From Patiria pectinifera (Eukaryota; Echinodermata; Asteroidea; Valvatida; Asterinidae), in assembly GCA_029964075.1 (NCBI GenBank), contig CM057148.1, positions 23,615,916-23,679,915 on the forward strand: DNA of 64,000 nt, given 5' to 3'. The translations under genes were made by a program, and so were the position numbers. Within the stretch, counting starts at the first letter, position 1. Every line of letters starts with the position of its first letter. Under the pieces are notes generated by a model that did not search any database, had not been told where the DNA came from, and worked only from the letters and a program-made list of their open reading frames with translations. Below are positions 13,175-27,368 of the stretch, piece after piece.

Positions 13175-13419
13175 TTAAGTTTGCTTTCATAACTAATTTT
13201 TTTGTGCCAAATGACAGTGGTTTGGAACAAAATCTAGCCCTCATCCTAACGCTAATGACAGTGAAAACATCGACATAATTAAATCTCACCCGAAAGTGCG
13301 AATTTCATGGTTAATTTTAAATGTGCGTTAGCTTTATACATCTTTTCTTTTGTTTTGTTTGTTTGTTTTTGAAAGATGAAAGCATTGCGTCACACAAAGC
13401 TATGAGGTCAAGTTTTAGT

Positions 13420-15140
13420 GGGTCAATCGTGGCGAATGTTCATGTTAATCCTGCCTCGGCGACACGCCGAGCCTTTTGTGCGAAGGGAGTGTTGTGATTT
13501 CTTGAGCGGCTTAACGCTCCGACCAGCCTGCCAAATTTTGGATTTTTGTTCTGCCGGCTTTATAATATACCGCACAGGGCCGATAGGACAAACACAGCGA
13601 CAATCACAACACGAAGATTACATCTCAACAGGATCGGCTGATTCCCGCCACGCGGCCGGCGTTGGGGGCGCTATTGCCGCGGGGCATGCGCAGACGTCGC
13701 AGCGAATTTGGTGATGGCCGGATTGATCGCAGGGCGTAAAAATGCACCGTGGTCGTGAAAGCTAAATGTTTGAACTCCGTCTTTAATCACAGCCGGAAAA
13801 AATGGGGGGGGGTGTAATTGAAGAAAAGAGGGCAATAGTTGTAACCTGTAGACCATGTGACATTTGTTTGCATATTGGATGTTTTGGTCACATGATACTT
13901 TCAGCACACTGTTCTCTTTTGCACTGTTCTGTGTATCTCGTGACATTGTGATCGGTGTAAAAGTGGTGACATAAACAATTGAATGTGGGCAAAATAACCA
14001 TATATTTCGGTTGCTCGTCCGTTGCCCGTTGGTATAACGTCAAATTTCAAAGGGCACCTGGTGCATTGGCTGTTTTCAATACGATGTCCGGTGATGGACA
14101 CGGCTTCAAAATCCGACACGTTTAAAATCGAAAGATTGCGTGCTTCACGTTCACTGTACTTCGTTCGTCATATTTTTTTTTTAATTTTTTTTTGCATACA
14201 CAGGGGAATTATTAGCCTAAGCAGCTTTGCCGTTTCCCTGCCACCACATCCATTCCTTGAAGGTCACGTATATGATTTGAAATGAAGACTCTATCTAATA
14301 AAACAAGGCCGTAAATGGATTAGGAGACACTGGTGCGGTCTTCCTATAAACTTCCGCCGCATCCTGTCCGGCAGCCAATCTTTCTTGGGCAGGGGGAAAA
14401 AAGGGAGAGGATACAGAGAGAGGAGACGGAGCAGAGGATATGTTTTCAAGAAACTAGCGCGGCATCTTCAGACGGACCGCCCAGTCCTCCCCCGGCCTGG
14501 CAGCCAGGGGGAAGGGAGGCGGTGGCATGACCTTGAGAACGCGCGCAGCAAAGCAACTATTGATCGGGTGAGACTATATTCCGCCTTGAAGCTTCCCTCC
14601 CCCCGGGGGACGGTTGCTTATATCAGATAGGTCTCCCTGAGGTTCTTTTGTATCCGGAGGGGAATTTTACCCCCCCCCCCCTGTATCTGCTTAGATTGCC
14701 CGTCTTGCACGCAATAATAACCATGATTGTCGATGAAGGGGCGAGAGGGCCAGGGTCGGCAGTTCCTTTGTACCTGACCGCTGCGTGGCCGCCTCGGGGT
14801 TCAAACCACCCCAGGCGGTACAACACGATGTAATAAAAAAACACCTTCCTAATCAGTTCCGTAGACGATGATTAAGGATCGCAGGTAACACCTTCCTATA
14901 ATGCTCCCTTGTTGGTCTTGAAGCTTTTCCGTCCGTGTATACACCGAGTTTCATCCTGGTTTTTAAAGCCTGCCAGCGTGTATAGCGAGAGAAGCCGTGG
15001 GGCTTTGAGCGCGCATCGCCGGGCTGACCTATCGCCGTCGCGCGCTGATGACCCCATTGCTCTGGTTTTGGAAAGATTTCGCCGCCCAAATGTTACACCT
15101 CGCACGCGAACCGCACCAAATGAAGACAGCATGGTTTGAG
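13420..15140. promoter_or_regulatory. Long GC-rich intronic stretch
   Basis: Several CpG-containing patches (13.42-13.74, 14.33-14.60, 14.74-14.82 and 14.93-15.12 kb) stand out from the AT-rich intron. No exon or known element was recognised. Offered as a composition-based regulatory candidate. Confidence 0.2.
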
Positions 15141-15470
15141 GATTATAAAGCAACATCCTACTTGATCCCAAAGGCTTAAAACAGCAATGTTTCTGGGGAT
15201 TGGTTTAATTTTTACGCATTTGTGATTTAATTGATATTATACAGTGTAGGATCCTGCGTATTTTGCAACATGGGCCTAAGCAGGCATTAGAGTTCCTGAA
15301 GCAAGATCTGAAGTGCAAATAACGAATGGAAGGTTTGCAGTTACACCATGTGATTAATATCTCTTTTGAGTTGTGTGGTTCTGAGAGAAACCCAATTGGT
15401 TTAACTCGACGATTCGAACAGTATACTCTGCTCGTCATCAGGAGACTGCCCGCTTGCTGGTGCAGTTTGT

Positions 15471-15989
15471 TTAAAGGGAAAATACAACATTTGCAAACAT
15501 CAAACAATAGAACTACCAAATCATTTTGAAATACCTTGCTGGACTGTTAGTGAATGACAGTGTAAAGCATCCTGTAAAATCTGCGGCTGGCAATATACTG
15601 TCATTTCAAGAAAATTGTGGTATTTTTTTACCAATTAACCCTGGTCGCGTTACCAAAAACGGAAAAAACTGCAACTTTTCAAATACTGGCCCCCAATTGA
15701 CCACAGCACTTGTTTGCAATCGATTACACACCTATAAGCCAGCAAGCCAGCTAGACTGGTTCTTCCTCATCCAATGTCCCCAAAATGCTGTAAAACTTCT
15801 GTTTCTTCTCTTTATGAGTCACTCAAGGAAAATAGGAAAAATATTATTTTTTTTTTTTTTTTTATAGCATTTTCGAACCCCAAACCTCAAAAAAGTCAGG
15901 GTAACTATATTTGCTATATATTTCCAACCCCCCAATTCCATCCATTTCTGAAAATTACAGCAAAAGCAAATGATGCATATTCCCTTTAA
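15471..15989 (+). mobile_element. TTAA-type MITE, full-length copy
   Basis: Same family and orientation as 4190-4713, with TTAA at both ends and almost the same length (519 bp). The terminal repeats match closely. The internal palindromes are more decayed, and a poly-T run at about 15848-15864 replaces part of the right half. Confidence 0.75.
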
Positions 15990-18285
15990 GTATAAACAAG
16001 AATATTCATAAATTAATGTCATATGTCCACCAAATATCAGTTTGACTAGAAACAAGCGGCTTATTTATATCAAAGTTTTTTTTACTACATTGTATAAAAA
16101 GATGCAACACGCATTTCTACGGATGAGCATGTTGGACATGTTCTACCTAGTGAAAAAAATTGCATGTCTCCACTTTTTTTTGTTAAAGAGTGGTGGCCGA
16201 GCCTGATAACCATCCGTATCTTTTTGCTTCTGCCCCGGAAAGCTAAGAACGACTTCGATAACGAAACCGAATTACCAATAAAAGGTACCATCTGGGTTTT
16301 TTTAAGTATTGGTCATTTTTATTGCCCGTTGTTTAATAATGGATAGACGGTAGAAAGGTTTACGATAGAAATGTAGGCTGGCGACGAGAACGAGTACGAA
16401 GTGTTCAAACGTTCCTCCAGGGAACCCGACTAAAAATGGCTGTAACGTGACTGAGATCTATGTGATAATGAACAAACAATTCAAATTGGGACCGTAACTG
16501 CCACTGGGGTGTTCATCAAGTTGTACCGGTCGGGGAAATTATGCCATGGGTGGCAATGGCACGCAGATGATAAGTGACGATTTCTGGTCGTCATTCACGC
16601 ACTGTGTCATTATCAACCTTGCAATGGTCAAAATGCTTCAATTTTAACGACAAGCACGTACACTTCCGGGGTGTGCGATCCATTCCCAAACTACTCACGG
16701 GCTCGATTACAATGCAAATAATTTAATCGCTGTTCATTCACAGAAACAGATCACGACACCCACAAGGTCTATAAGTTTTTTTGTTGTTTAATTTCACAGC
16801 GTTGTGACACGTACCGACGGTCAGACGAAAATGGTCTCTTTTCTTTTCTCTCCTGCGCGCGCGCGTCACTGCGTTCGAACAAAGTTTCCCGTGGCATTAT
16901 GGGAGCGCGCGCAGCGCCGTAATCACGTTCTTCACTCGTGGTCGCCTCCGGATTACGAACCCCGGTGCGAATTGAGTGCACATGGCTGCGCCATTTGTTT
17001 ACAGTGTACTGCTCCTAATGAACTCATTAGCACTTGGGGTACAGCGGAGGCTTAGGTTGGAGCAAAGAACAGGGTATACGGTAGAATTGAGAGCGGTGCA
17101 ATGGTTGCGGTGTTTGGAATGGCCGTGGGTTGGCACAGTGACAGTGCACGGATGAATTGTCCATTTAAATGGGTGACCATGATTGCATTTTGAGGTCAGA
17201 GGTGGGGAAAGAGTAGAGCTGGTTTTTGAGAGACTAAATCGAGGTGAGGTTACCTCTAGAAATTCCAACATGACATTTTTGTATTGTCAGAAATTTGCCA
17301 ATTTTTGTAACCGTAATCCTAGAGGGTCGAGGGTTCGATTTCATTTTTTTCCATTGATGAAATGAAAACTTAAAAGAAAACAACGCCACATGTTTGACAA
17401 ATCGTAAGAGTCCTGCTCCGGGTATTCGTGTGAGAAAAAATACCAGTGTACCGGTAATTTTCGATACTGCAGTATCGAATTTGGTGTTCCTTTATCTTTA
17501 GTGGCGATATAGGCGGCATCAAAATTATTTTAAATGTCTCTTCCATTTATTCCTTAAGTGGAAAGATTTGCAAAAGGCCAACAAATCAGTCAATGATACA
17601 GATAATAAGTCAATAAATGAACTGAGTTTATACAGTAAAACGTCGGTCATTGGCTTATGCCTAGTTGGCTAAAATGAGAATACATTTTTAGATTGGGCGA
17701 AAGTGTCCATTGTTTGCGTTTAAATTGTCCAATTACGGGTTAAATTGACCTTTCCAAGCCGCAGTTATAACTTTGGAATTGATACGACTGTGGTCATAAA
17801 CACATTTCAAGGTGACAGCGCAGTTTTGTTTCCAGCTGGCACAGTCACGCTCGATTCACAGCTGAACAAAGACGCGGCAGCGTGGACCGGGGTCGGTACC
17901 GGGCCGAGGAACGGCGCGCGAAGCCGGGTGGAGGCACGAGCGAGGCACGGTACTCAAGTCTGTCCTTGAGCCTTGGCCGGCCTAATATGTCTACATACAT
18001 CATCGTTGTAGAGGGGAAAATGTTTCGCCCAAACTACATGTTATGCTGTCTACGAAATTCACTTAGGGGTTATTCGTCTTAAGGGGTACATGACTGTAAT
18101 ATATTTTGGGATACATCGTATTATTAAGTTCCATTGAAACGAAAGGCATTTTTTTAAACATAAATCCTTAAATAAAACACAAAATTACAAGTTGTTGAAA
18201 AATTAGCCCTAAAGGTGAGTTAACGTGCAGCCTTTCGGATAATTCATACGCTCATTTAAGAATTCTTTTTTGTGCAGTTATTCAT

Positions 18286-18609
18286 TTGAAGGGAATATAC
18301 AACATTTGCAAACATCGGCGTTGGAAAAAGTGTTTTTTTTCTTCAAATACTGCTCTCAATTTATCATATTTAGTTAGTCCGCATTTTGTTTGCAATTCCC
18401 TGACGACTATAAATTACTCCGTTTCATCAAAAGTGGGGTCAGGCAACCAGACTACAAGAGCATGATTGTTTTTCTTGGATTTTCCAGCATCTACGAACCA
18501 AAACCTTCACACAATTCAGTGTAACAATATTTGCTATCAAATAGTAGCCCCCAAAATCGATCCATTTCTGAAAATTACGGCAAAAGCAAATGTTGTATAT
18601 TCCCCCTAA
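18286..18609 (+). mobile_element. TTAA-type MITE, internally deleted copy
   Basis: The left terminal repeat (GAAGGGAATATACAACATTT) runs straight into sequence that follows the central palindrome in the full copies, so about 200 bp of the left half is missing. The flanking tetranucleotides have decayed to TTGA and CTAA. Confidence 0.65.
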
Positions 18610-19774
18610 GGACGATCTGTTAGCCCCAAAATCATATTTTTTCCCTCAGAAAAAAGCTATTGTGCTGTTCATTTGGTCCCGCAGAATCGATGTAGAAAAC
18701 TTCAAAGGTTGTGAACGAATTCACTGGAGTAAGACGCCTAATAGTTAACCGGCGATCCATCATTGACAACTTAACTCCATGATAATGGTTTTCTACATTA
18801 TCAACACTGTGCTCATCATGACAACTTAACTGGCATGATGAATGTTTGTTTCACGAGCGACACCACGCTCCGCGAATAACCCTGACCCACTTGACACTTA
18901 AAAGCAATTAACCTTGAAACATTATACAGGTGCAGAATACGACGGCGAGGTTTTTTTTCCTTTCTCGCGGCTCATCAATAGAAACTAGTTTATTTAATTA
19001 ATTATTCCTTAAGTCTGGTTCCGTTTCGATGAACGCTCCCCATTCATCATTGGTTTAAAAGTCATTACTGAGGGAGCGTCGACTTATGATCGCCATTGTC
19101 TAACGGGTCAGCTACTAGTCCAGATTATACTTTGTTTCGTCATTGCTGGCGCTTTCCGATGGATTTTAAATGTAAATTTACTAGGATCATAATCAGTTTT
19201 CATTAGGAAATTTGTTTTCACCCATACGAAGCCAGAGCTGATTACGTTTCCAGGTTATTGGCAGCAATCGTGCATGAAATGGAATAGAAAATATGAATCA
19301 TAACAGTGACAGCGGAGAATGATGAGCATTCTTGTTCTCATCTGCTTAATTGTTTCTCTCCAACATTATGGTCTGTCTTGTTTCGAAAGGATTGTTAATT
19401 CCTGCCTTCGGTTTCCCCCGGTACCTACGCTTCTATTCTATTTCTCTTCTAGCCCAGTACCCGGAGTGGGTTTTAGCCTTTGCTCATATACAGAGAGAAT
19501 ATGCAGTTGCGATAAGTCTCCAAGATGGGTACATTTCAAACACGCCAACGCAATTTTTAATCGACTGAAAATAGTTCTACACATATTTTTTTTGTGGGCC
19601 AGAAAAGTCACTATAGTTGAGCCGTGCGATTTAAATTCGATACAAATTTGAAAGTTGGATAATTATTGTCTGGGTTAATTAACAATGTTGGGCTATACGT
19701 GACTTTATTCATCCTATTTAATACCTCTCTGCAGGTATAACGAAACACTGAATCGCCATACAATATAACAGATG

Positions 19775-20060
19775 TACACTCTAAAAACAACTTAGTAAAT
19801 ATATTGACCGGATTTCCTAGTTTTTGAAAATTGACTGGAAAATTGACTAGTCATAGTATGACTAGAAAAAGTAGTTGAATTTGACTCAATTTAAGTCATT
19901 TGCATAGGTATATTTCCTAGTCGATTAATATATAAAATATTAAAAATCTAGTCAGATTTACCGATTTTTCAGTTGCACTCAGCTGATCATGAATAGCTAG
20001 TCAAATTGAACTGGTTTCAGTATGGTCAAATCTCGCTAATGTTTTTTTTTTTAAAGTGTA
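19775..20060. mobile_element. MITE-like element with TACACTCTAAAAA ends
   Basis: The left end TACACTCTAAAAA is mirrored by TTTTTTTAAAGTGTA on the right. The interior is rich in GACTAG/CTAGTC motifs in both orientations. Likely a relative of the 52017 and 56127 elements. Confidence 0.5.
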
Positions 20061-23000
20061 GGCCTGGGATCATTAGTTTTTTATGTGTAATTTTTTTTGT
20101 TCGTTTGAAGCAACAAACTTGCTCAAACACTTAAGTAGTGTTTGACATAAACAACTAACATGTTGAGGTTTCAGCTCTGTGGATAGTATACATTTTAAGA
20201 AACAGAAAAAACGAACGCACAAATTAGTTTTGTTCTCGTAACTAGATTCCGTTACAAACGCCCGGTAAAAAAAAAAATAATTGTCAACATTTCTTTTATA
20301 TTTTGTTAACTTGGTTTGTGTGTGTTTTTTTTTGTTTTTTGTTTGTTTGGGGTTTTTTTTGGGGGGGGGGGGGGTTCAGACCTTAGTTTACATTTCAATG
20401 CCGGTAATAAGCTGAGAGAACCACGTTGGAGTCGTTGAGCTGTATGTTAATGGAAGGCGCCCTCACCTATTTCCTGTTAAAAACCCGCGAACCTCGTTAA
20501 TCCTTAACAGCGACACCGGCGGCGAGTTGTGGCCAGGTTTTGCACAATCTGAATTCATCATCCTGCGACCTCCCTGTAGTTTATCCGTTTGAGAAGCTTA
20601 GCTGTCGTGCATTGAGAGGCAGATTTTTAAATATACGCCCGATGCGCCGATTACGAAATAAAACCGATGCTGCAGACGCCCGTCCCGTCCTGCCCAGAAA
20701 ATAATTAATATTTTCGTTTGCCAGCTTACGCTCCGGCCGCGTCTTTAATCTACGATCTCCCAACGATAAGGCGCCCGTTCCGTCTAAACTATTCAAGACG
20801 GGGTCAGAGCACTTTGGGCCGGATATCGAAAATACAGTCCATCAGACGACCATTAATCGACTGAAGAGACGACACCAGGAGAATATGAAAAGTACACGAA
20901 ACAATGACAGCTCACGAAGGAGCAAAGAATTTGCGGATGGCGAATCTTAAAAAAAAAATCAATACCACTTTTTTACGGTTTCCCTTCCATGTTCCAACAC
21001 TCCGAGTGCCGCGCTGGTAATTGCAGCTTTTGTGGTGTATTCTTTTGATCTTGGGGTCTGATATTTAGTCTTGGCCTGCTAAGTGTTTAGTCGTATCTGT
21101 CGGATTATAAGTCCTTAAAGAGAGCCTCTTTCCGAGAACCTTGTAACAGTGTTTTTGTCGGGAGCGTCGGCGATGGCACAATCCGTGATTGTTGCCAATC
21201 GGAAACCGGCGGCGCTTGCAATCGAAGGGAAGTATTACTGCGAGATGAGTGCGCCCGCAAGAAAAGCCGCCATGACAGGCTCTTTCACAGATTATTGTGT
21301 AAGAGGCTCGGCCTTTTCGGTGGCTTTTTAATTTTTAAATCCCGGATGTTTCCTGTTTAAGAGGTTTGGTCCAAACATTTGCAGACACGGCGTTTTCCGC
21401 AGAGTATAAAATAGCGATGTAGCTGAAATATAAAAAAAGAACAATCAGGCTCACACAGAAGAGAAATCGTAATGAATTTAGTTGGTGTTAATAACACTAA
21501 TTTCGTTGCGCCCCAAAGAAAATCCTCAGTTTTAAGGATCTCCCATTATGGGACACCGATTCTTTTAAACCTTTAGAAGTTTGGGATTATATATGATATC
21601 TGATATCACTGAAATTACATTCTGTGCGCCATTAGATGAACTGCCCGTTCATTGACTCGTACCGTCGCCATGGGCGCGTTAGAAATGAGGGCGCCCTAAC
21701 GAATTACGGCCAGACCTGTCAACAATGAACATGTTGGGATATGGATGTCTAAATTCCAGACACAAAGTTGTTTCATTAAGTGATTGAAATTAACACGTTT
21801 TTATTTGAAATTTTCTGTCAACTTTTACAGCGCAGAAATCATCGCAAATAATCCTTCCCGTCTTTTGAAAATGTTGAAAGGGCATACAATTACGACAACG
21901 ATTTCAGTATTTCTACTATTCTTTTATTCGGTGTAGGCCTGCTCTCGCACCTCTATCGCTAGGTCTTTGTCCTCAGGAGAAAAAAATGAAAATTTCAATA
22001 TACATTTAAGCTGTCCCTTTTGTAATATTGATGAAGGTTTTTTTGGCAAGAAATCCCGAAACAAAGCGAAACCCGTCGCGTTGCCATGGCAGCACAATAG
22101 ATTCTAAGGATTTCAAAATCCCCCCAAAGTTCATTGATGAGTTCATTGGTCTTAATATGACCGCTGGTGATTATCCCCCAAGGTGCGAAGAAATTCTCTT
22201 TAATTCTCTTTTAAAGAATCTATCTGTTCTTTCAATTAATTAATTGTATATTCTCTTGCTCTATCCTTTTGAAATAAACATTTAACCTCGCCAGGCAAGG
22301 CCTACCTTTTTGTTATTAAGCCATTACAGAGGCGTCAAGCTAGAAAAAAAATGCAATTGAATAGCGAGGTAATATCTCATAAACCGATAGACAAATACTT
22401 GTGTCAAAAGAAGAAGGATAGAAAAAAAAAAATCCACGGGAAAAAAATAATTACAGTGGTTCTTCGCGGGTCCCACTGGGGATCTGATGCGAATAGACAA
22501 GAGGCGCCAGCTCAGAAGCGCGCCAAAACGATTGCGATTTCTTCCCCACTTCTTCGTTTCCATTATTCAACTTCTCTGACAATGAAGAGGAAAAAGAATC
22601 ACTGCATTGAACGTTTCTCCCTTCATCTTCTCTCCCCCTCCCCCCCCCCCTCTTCATCTCCCCCTTCTCTCTCCACACACACACAAACAGTCTCGACCTG
22701 CCGATCAGATTTGCGAAAATGGAATTTCCTGGGATAAGAATCTCGGTAGGAGTCGAGGGGCTGAGAGCCTGGCTTGCCAGCTCCGGCGGGAGGAAGGGAG
22801 CTCTTTTACAGAATAAAAACCTCCGGGGGGAAATCGCCAGAAAAGATCTGCGGGAAAAAGGCAGCGAGAGACAGAACGACAGGGACCTGGGGAGATGGCT
22901 AAAGCGGATGGCACAGCACGCTTGACCCTGAACTTGGCGCGCGTGTCGGGCCAGGATGTGTGAAGATCTTTTGAGTCGACTAAAATAGCTGAAGACTGCT

Positions 23001-26000
23001 CCCCGGCCGGGGCTATCGCGCAGCGATTTCCTGCTAAACTGCGAAAGCGTTCGGTGGTTCTTTTCTTTGGGTTTAATCGCCAGACAATATTCCTTGACAA
23101 TTGGAAATCGTATCTGTAAAGCTACACTTTGATTCTAATGTTTACTGTTTTTTTTTACATGTAAAACTTTAAATTAAGATTTAGATACCCCATGTTTAAA
23201 AAAAAAAGATTTTTTTTTCCCAACGTATGTTCACTTTCTATGTTTTGTTTTAACGAAACAAAATACTTTATTACGATTTTGGTAAACAATAGGCCTAAAT
23301 CAAATTGCGTTATGAAATTTTCAATAACTAAACGTCGGTGGAATTTGTTCAGTTCAATGTCTTATTTAAATGCGGTTAACTTATATATATATTGCTGAGA
23401 AAATAGCAATAGAATATACAAATTATTGTTTTTCGAGGTAAAATTTGAACATAGCACGAGAAATAATTCCTTGGCCACTTTTTGCTCCTTTCCCTCTTCC
23501 TTCCTTTCCTGTATTATTGTAATTAATTGATATCTTTCCTTGTAATGTATGAATGTAAGAAAGTATATATGTACATTTTGTATATTCATACGAATGTGAA
23601 TATTTTGCTGTTAATTTAATTTTTGTTCAATTTAATTAGTATACATGTATTAACCTGATATAATTCAGTCTAGAGTATGTATTTAATAATTTATTAGCTT
23701 AATTTGTAATTACGGGTTCCAGGTCTTGTACAAGCATATGCTTTTAACCTGGATCCCTCGTATTATTTTTTGTCTTTCTTTATATGGATGCTTGTTAATT
23801 ATGGTTTTGTTAACAGAAGTTAACAATTCTACATTTAGTGTCTGATACCTTCTTATTGGCTGCAGAGAAACAAATAACTCAGACGATTTCTATGATAATA
23901 TACAATTTGTTGAAGAAATGTTATTAAAACAAGAAATCATCTTAATTTAAATTATTTGTCATTTTCGATGCACATTGGAAGTTGCTTGACTTGATGTTTC
24001 CGTAATTCGTTTGGTGTTGAGCGACAGTAGAGTCAGGTTTGTGAATCAACTGAAACTAGGCAGGTGTTTGTGGACAATCGGCAACAGTTTTGTCGACAAC
24101 TGTCATTTTGGAGTTTTATCTAAAGTCGCATGAATGTACATGCTTCCCAAGCACAACAATAGTCGGTTTTGCTATAGTTGAAGTAAAACAATGCGAAATT
24201 GTGATTCTTAAAATTTGGCTTTCAGCCTTGACAAATTTTTATGACACTCTGCAGGGAAACACATAAAACTCTTTCCCTCGCGATAGCACAAAGAAACCCA
24301 CTGCTATATAGTTAATTTTTCATTATCTAAACAATGGCATCTTGCCAATTATCGGGAAGGAACAAGGAAGACAAGAAAAAGCAAAGCCCGGGGACCAATC
24401 CGCGTCCTTCAGGCGACTGTCAGCCAGATGGCACGCGCTACGCGGTACGCGCTACGCGCTCATTCTCGATGTCTTATAGGCTGTCTCTCAGCGACGCCCA
24501 TGCATCTTTCATGAGTTTAGTCCTCGGGAAGGAAACAAGCGTCTGCTCCGGCATGCAACTGAAGGATTTAGACACACTTTGAATAAATTAAGACCGTGTC
24601 TGTGGAGGAGCGGCGGTAAGACGGAACTCTGTCTTGAAATTTCAAATCACACTCGGGCCTAAGATTTTTGTCGCCATATAGTTTTTCAATTGATAAATAA
24701 GAATCGTTCTGAATAAAAAAGGAGGACGTTCAAAGCAATTGTTATTTTAATATTTACTAACTTGAAAATACCTGCGTATTAAAATGTGTACAATTCTTGG
24801 TTGTTGTATTTTTTCCACCGTTAGGTGTCTCGCTCACAATCTTTAATTGAATCGATTCGGGGTTCTGAAAATATTATCCTAGGATTTCCCCATAAACATG
24901 CTCTTATAAAAATGATTGAAAATTTAATAAATTGGCAATTCTAAAACGTAATGACAGTCGGTGAGAAACCAATTTATAATTGACAGAACATGTTTTCTGG
25001 CGAGCACTGAAATTATTTGTGCCTAATAGATAGAATTCTTATGCTGATCCGGTTTCTTTGCGGCTTTGGAATTATAAGCTATTTACTTGTTTGTTTTGTG
25101 TTGATTCGTATTCGAGTTTGTGCCCCACTTGTATGTTTGGGAGATTGGCCATTAAAGAGAGAGTGCGCCCTCATTAGTTTCATAAAGAATCGCCCACATT
25201 GAGGGCGCATCGCGCGGTGGACTGTATTAGGGGTGCGATTAAAATCATGACCAAAAAGATAGTCGAGTGTGAAACTTTTTGTCTGCGCCCAAAACGAACC
25301 ATATTTCCCCCCTCCAATCCCTTTCGTCGATCACGACAGCCATTAAGACCGGTAGTGTGATTGAGAAATTGGCCACTTCAATAGGGTTCGGGGACTTGCC
25401 GAGAAAAAAAGAAAGGAGTTGGAGAAAAATCGAGAGAAAAAAAAGGGAAAGAAAATAGAGATGAGAGCAGTGGAGGGAAAGTAATTTGCACTTCGCTGGC
25501 GCGCAGTGGATGGTAATAATAAATGCTGTTGTGGTACGGGCAGCGGATGGAAGGGAGCGGGCGCTGACAAAGAAAGAGAGCGGTGAAATGGCGCTCGGGC
25601 CCGGCGTAGGCTGCTCAGTGAAGGGGGGGGGGTGTCTGGGAGAATGAGATGAACCTGCAGGTTGAAGGTGGCTGGGAGAAATGAGCACTTAGTGAGATTG
25701 TCAACTATTAGGGCTTAGGGAGGTGGGAAAAGCGCAGGAGGGAAGTGATGAGATGAGGTCTGAATATACAAAAAAAAACTATGATTCACCATTGTATTTG
25801 CTTACTTGGGTAAAACAATGACGAAACTATAGAGAAAAGGTGTCTGTTGTTCAACAGAACACTGGCTGTTTCGGCTACAGAAAAACGTGTACAAATGCTA
25901 TGGACAAGAGTCTGAAAAAAGAAAAACAAACGGAAAGAAAGAAAAAAAGACAATACAAAATCTGAACGAAAACAAAGGCTCGTTCGGCAAATTGCCGAAA

Positions 26001-26459
26001 CTGCCAAAAATAGTGAAGGGAAAAACGGTATATGTTTTGAATTTTAATTTTGTCCAGAGTTCATTCAGGTGTTTTCTTTAATTCGAGTACTGGTGTCACG
26101 TCTCCTGTTATGTCAGCTGTTGCGATGATATTAACGTGTCTAAATCGTTGGTTTTTTGTTTTGTTTAACTGTTTGTTTGTTTTGTTCTGCTTTTTCTGTT
26201 TTAAGTTAAAAAAAAAATGTTATGGTCGTTGTACTATTTCTCAGATTTAGGGTTTTATTTTCCGCCAGCTGTTAAGCATGTAGCATTTGTCATTATCACG
26301 ATGAAAACGCAATGGAGTTGTCCTAACACATTTTAGGTAATTTAGCTTCTTAATCAAGGTATTATATTCGGCTCCCGGTGCCAGCTGAAAATTATCTTGT
26401 TAAAAACAAACACTTCTAGATAGAAAAAAATCCCCAAACCCTCAAAATCAACAGGGTAA

Positions 26460-26880
26460 CGCCAGAAGAAAAAAAATGGCGCACACGCGATCATTTCGCA
26501 ATTTGCCACGCCAGATTAAACAAGCGCGCGCGGGCAGCATTCCGCGGAATTTTCCCCCTTCCTGTTTTTTTTTCTCTTTTAATTTGAAGTGTTGGGGAAA
26601 AAAAGAACAATGTTATTACCGAGGAAAATGAAGTCTTGAACCTACGAGGACGGGAGTCGCAAGGGAATTGGTTCCCGGGCTGATTGGCTGCTTGGCACGG
26701 TGCATTTTGATTGATGCAAGGGGAGTGTTTTTTTGTTGTTTTGCGTCACAGTAATGAAATGGCGAACTTTTAAAGTCCTCCATATAGGAGCTTCTACGTG
26801 CGCTTTTCAGTTTTCGTCATGCCAATTTGGCGCGTGGTCGTTGGTGTTTATTCCGCAACATTGGGTTGGGAATGGATGAT
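26460..26880. promoter_or_regulatory. Candidate intronic enhancer near the linker exon
   Basis: A GC-richer block about 500 bp from the linker exon on its downstream side. It has TGATTGGCTG (CCAAT-type) near 26679, TGATTGATGC (Pbx/Hox-type) near 26708, and a GCGC-rich patch near 26525. Motif and composition evidence only. Confidence 0.25.
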
Positions 26881-27030
26881 CACTTGCAAAGACAATGACG
26901 ACAATTGATTAGACAAGTTGAGAGACAAACACTAGGGAAAATAATATGAAAGCCAGATGATGGGGAACTTGCAAAGAAGCAGTTTACGCTGTAAACTTTC
27001 AAACATTTCTTCTTAAATCAATCATTTATT

Positions 27031-27315
27031 GTTGGCGAGTGGGGCCTTGTATTTAGTGTTCGTGACTCATGATCAGAGGGTCAGGGGTTCGAATCCAGCT
27101 GCTGTTGACATGTTGTGTCCATGGGCAAGTCACTTCACCCCCACTTGCCTCTCTCCACCCAGGAGTATAAATGGGTACCAGCATTATCTGGGAGTAACCT
27201 GCAATGGACTAGCATCCCATCCAGGGGAATACCAATATTCTCAGTCGTTTCATGCCAAGGAAACCGGAGAACGCCGGCCTGATGGGCCACATTGGCTCGG
27301 GACAGACTTGACTTA
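27031..27315 (+). mobile_element. tRNA-derived SINE
   Basis: A tRNA-like head with a perfect RNA polymerase III B box, GGTTCGAATCC, at 27086-27096 and an A-box-like region 40-50 bp before it. The body contains the motifs GGGCAAGTCACTTCACC and CTCTCTCCACCCAGGAG. It is antisense to Pax6, and its end is about 50 bp from the donor of the 27369-27570 exon. A related copy is at 58814-59290. Confidence 0.7.
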
Positions 27316-27368
27316 ACTTATTAAGCCACATCACGTGGTTTTGATATCCCATAATAATGTCCACCAAC

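Larger units (their letters stand above)
9638..27368 (-). other. Pax6 intron between linker exon and homeobox exon (17.7 kb)
   Basis: The largest complete intron. It holds the candidate internal promoter (9.66-10.22 kb), a diverged repeat copy (12844-13174), a GC-rich stretch (13.4-15.1 kb), two TTAA-type MITEs (15471-15989 and 18286-18609), a TACACT-type element (19775-20060) and a SINE (27031-27315). Poly-T and poly-G runs occur near 11.77 and 20.37 kb. A composition-based regulatory candidate is at 26.46-26.88 kb. No additional coding exon was recognised. From about 23.1 to 26.4 kb the sequence is AT-rich with nothing specific, apart from a 10-bp inverted pair at 25164-25173 and 25200-25209. 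Confidence 0.85.

Noticed and set aside
14770-14825. B-box-like GGTTCAAACC suggesting a tRNA or SINE
   Set aside because: No A box or tRNA fold could be placed upstream of it.
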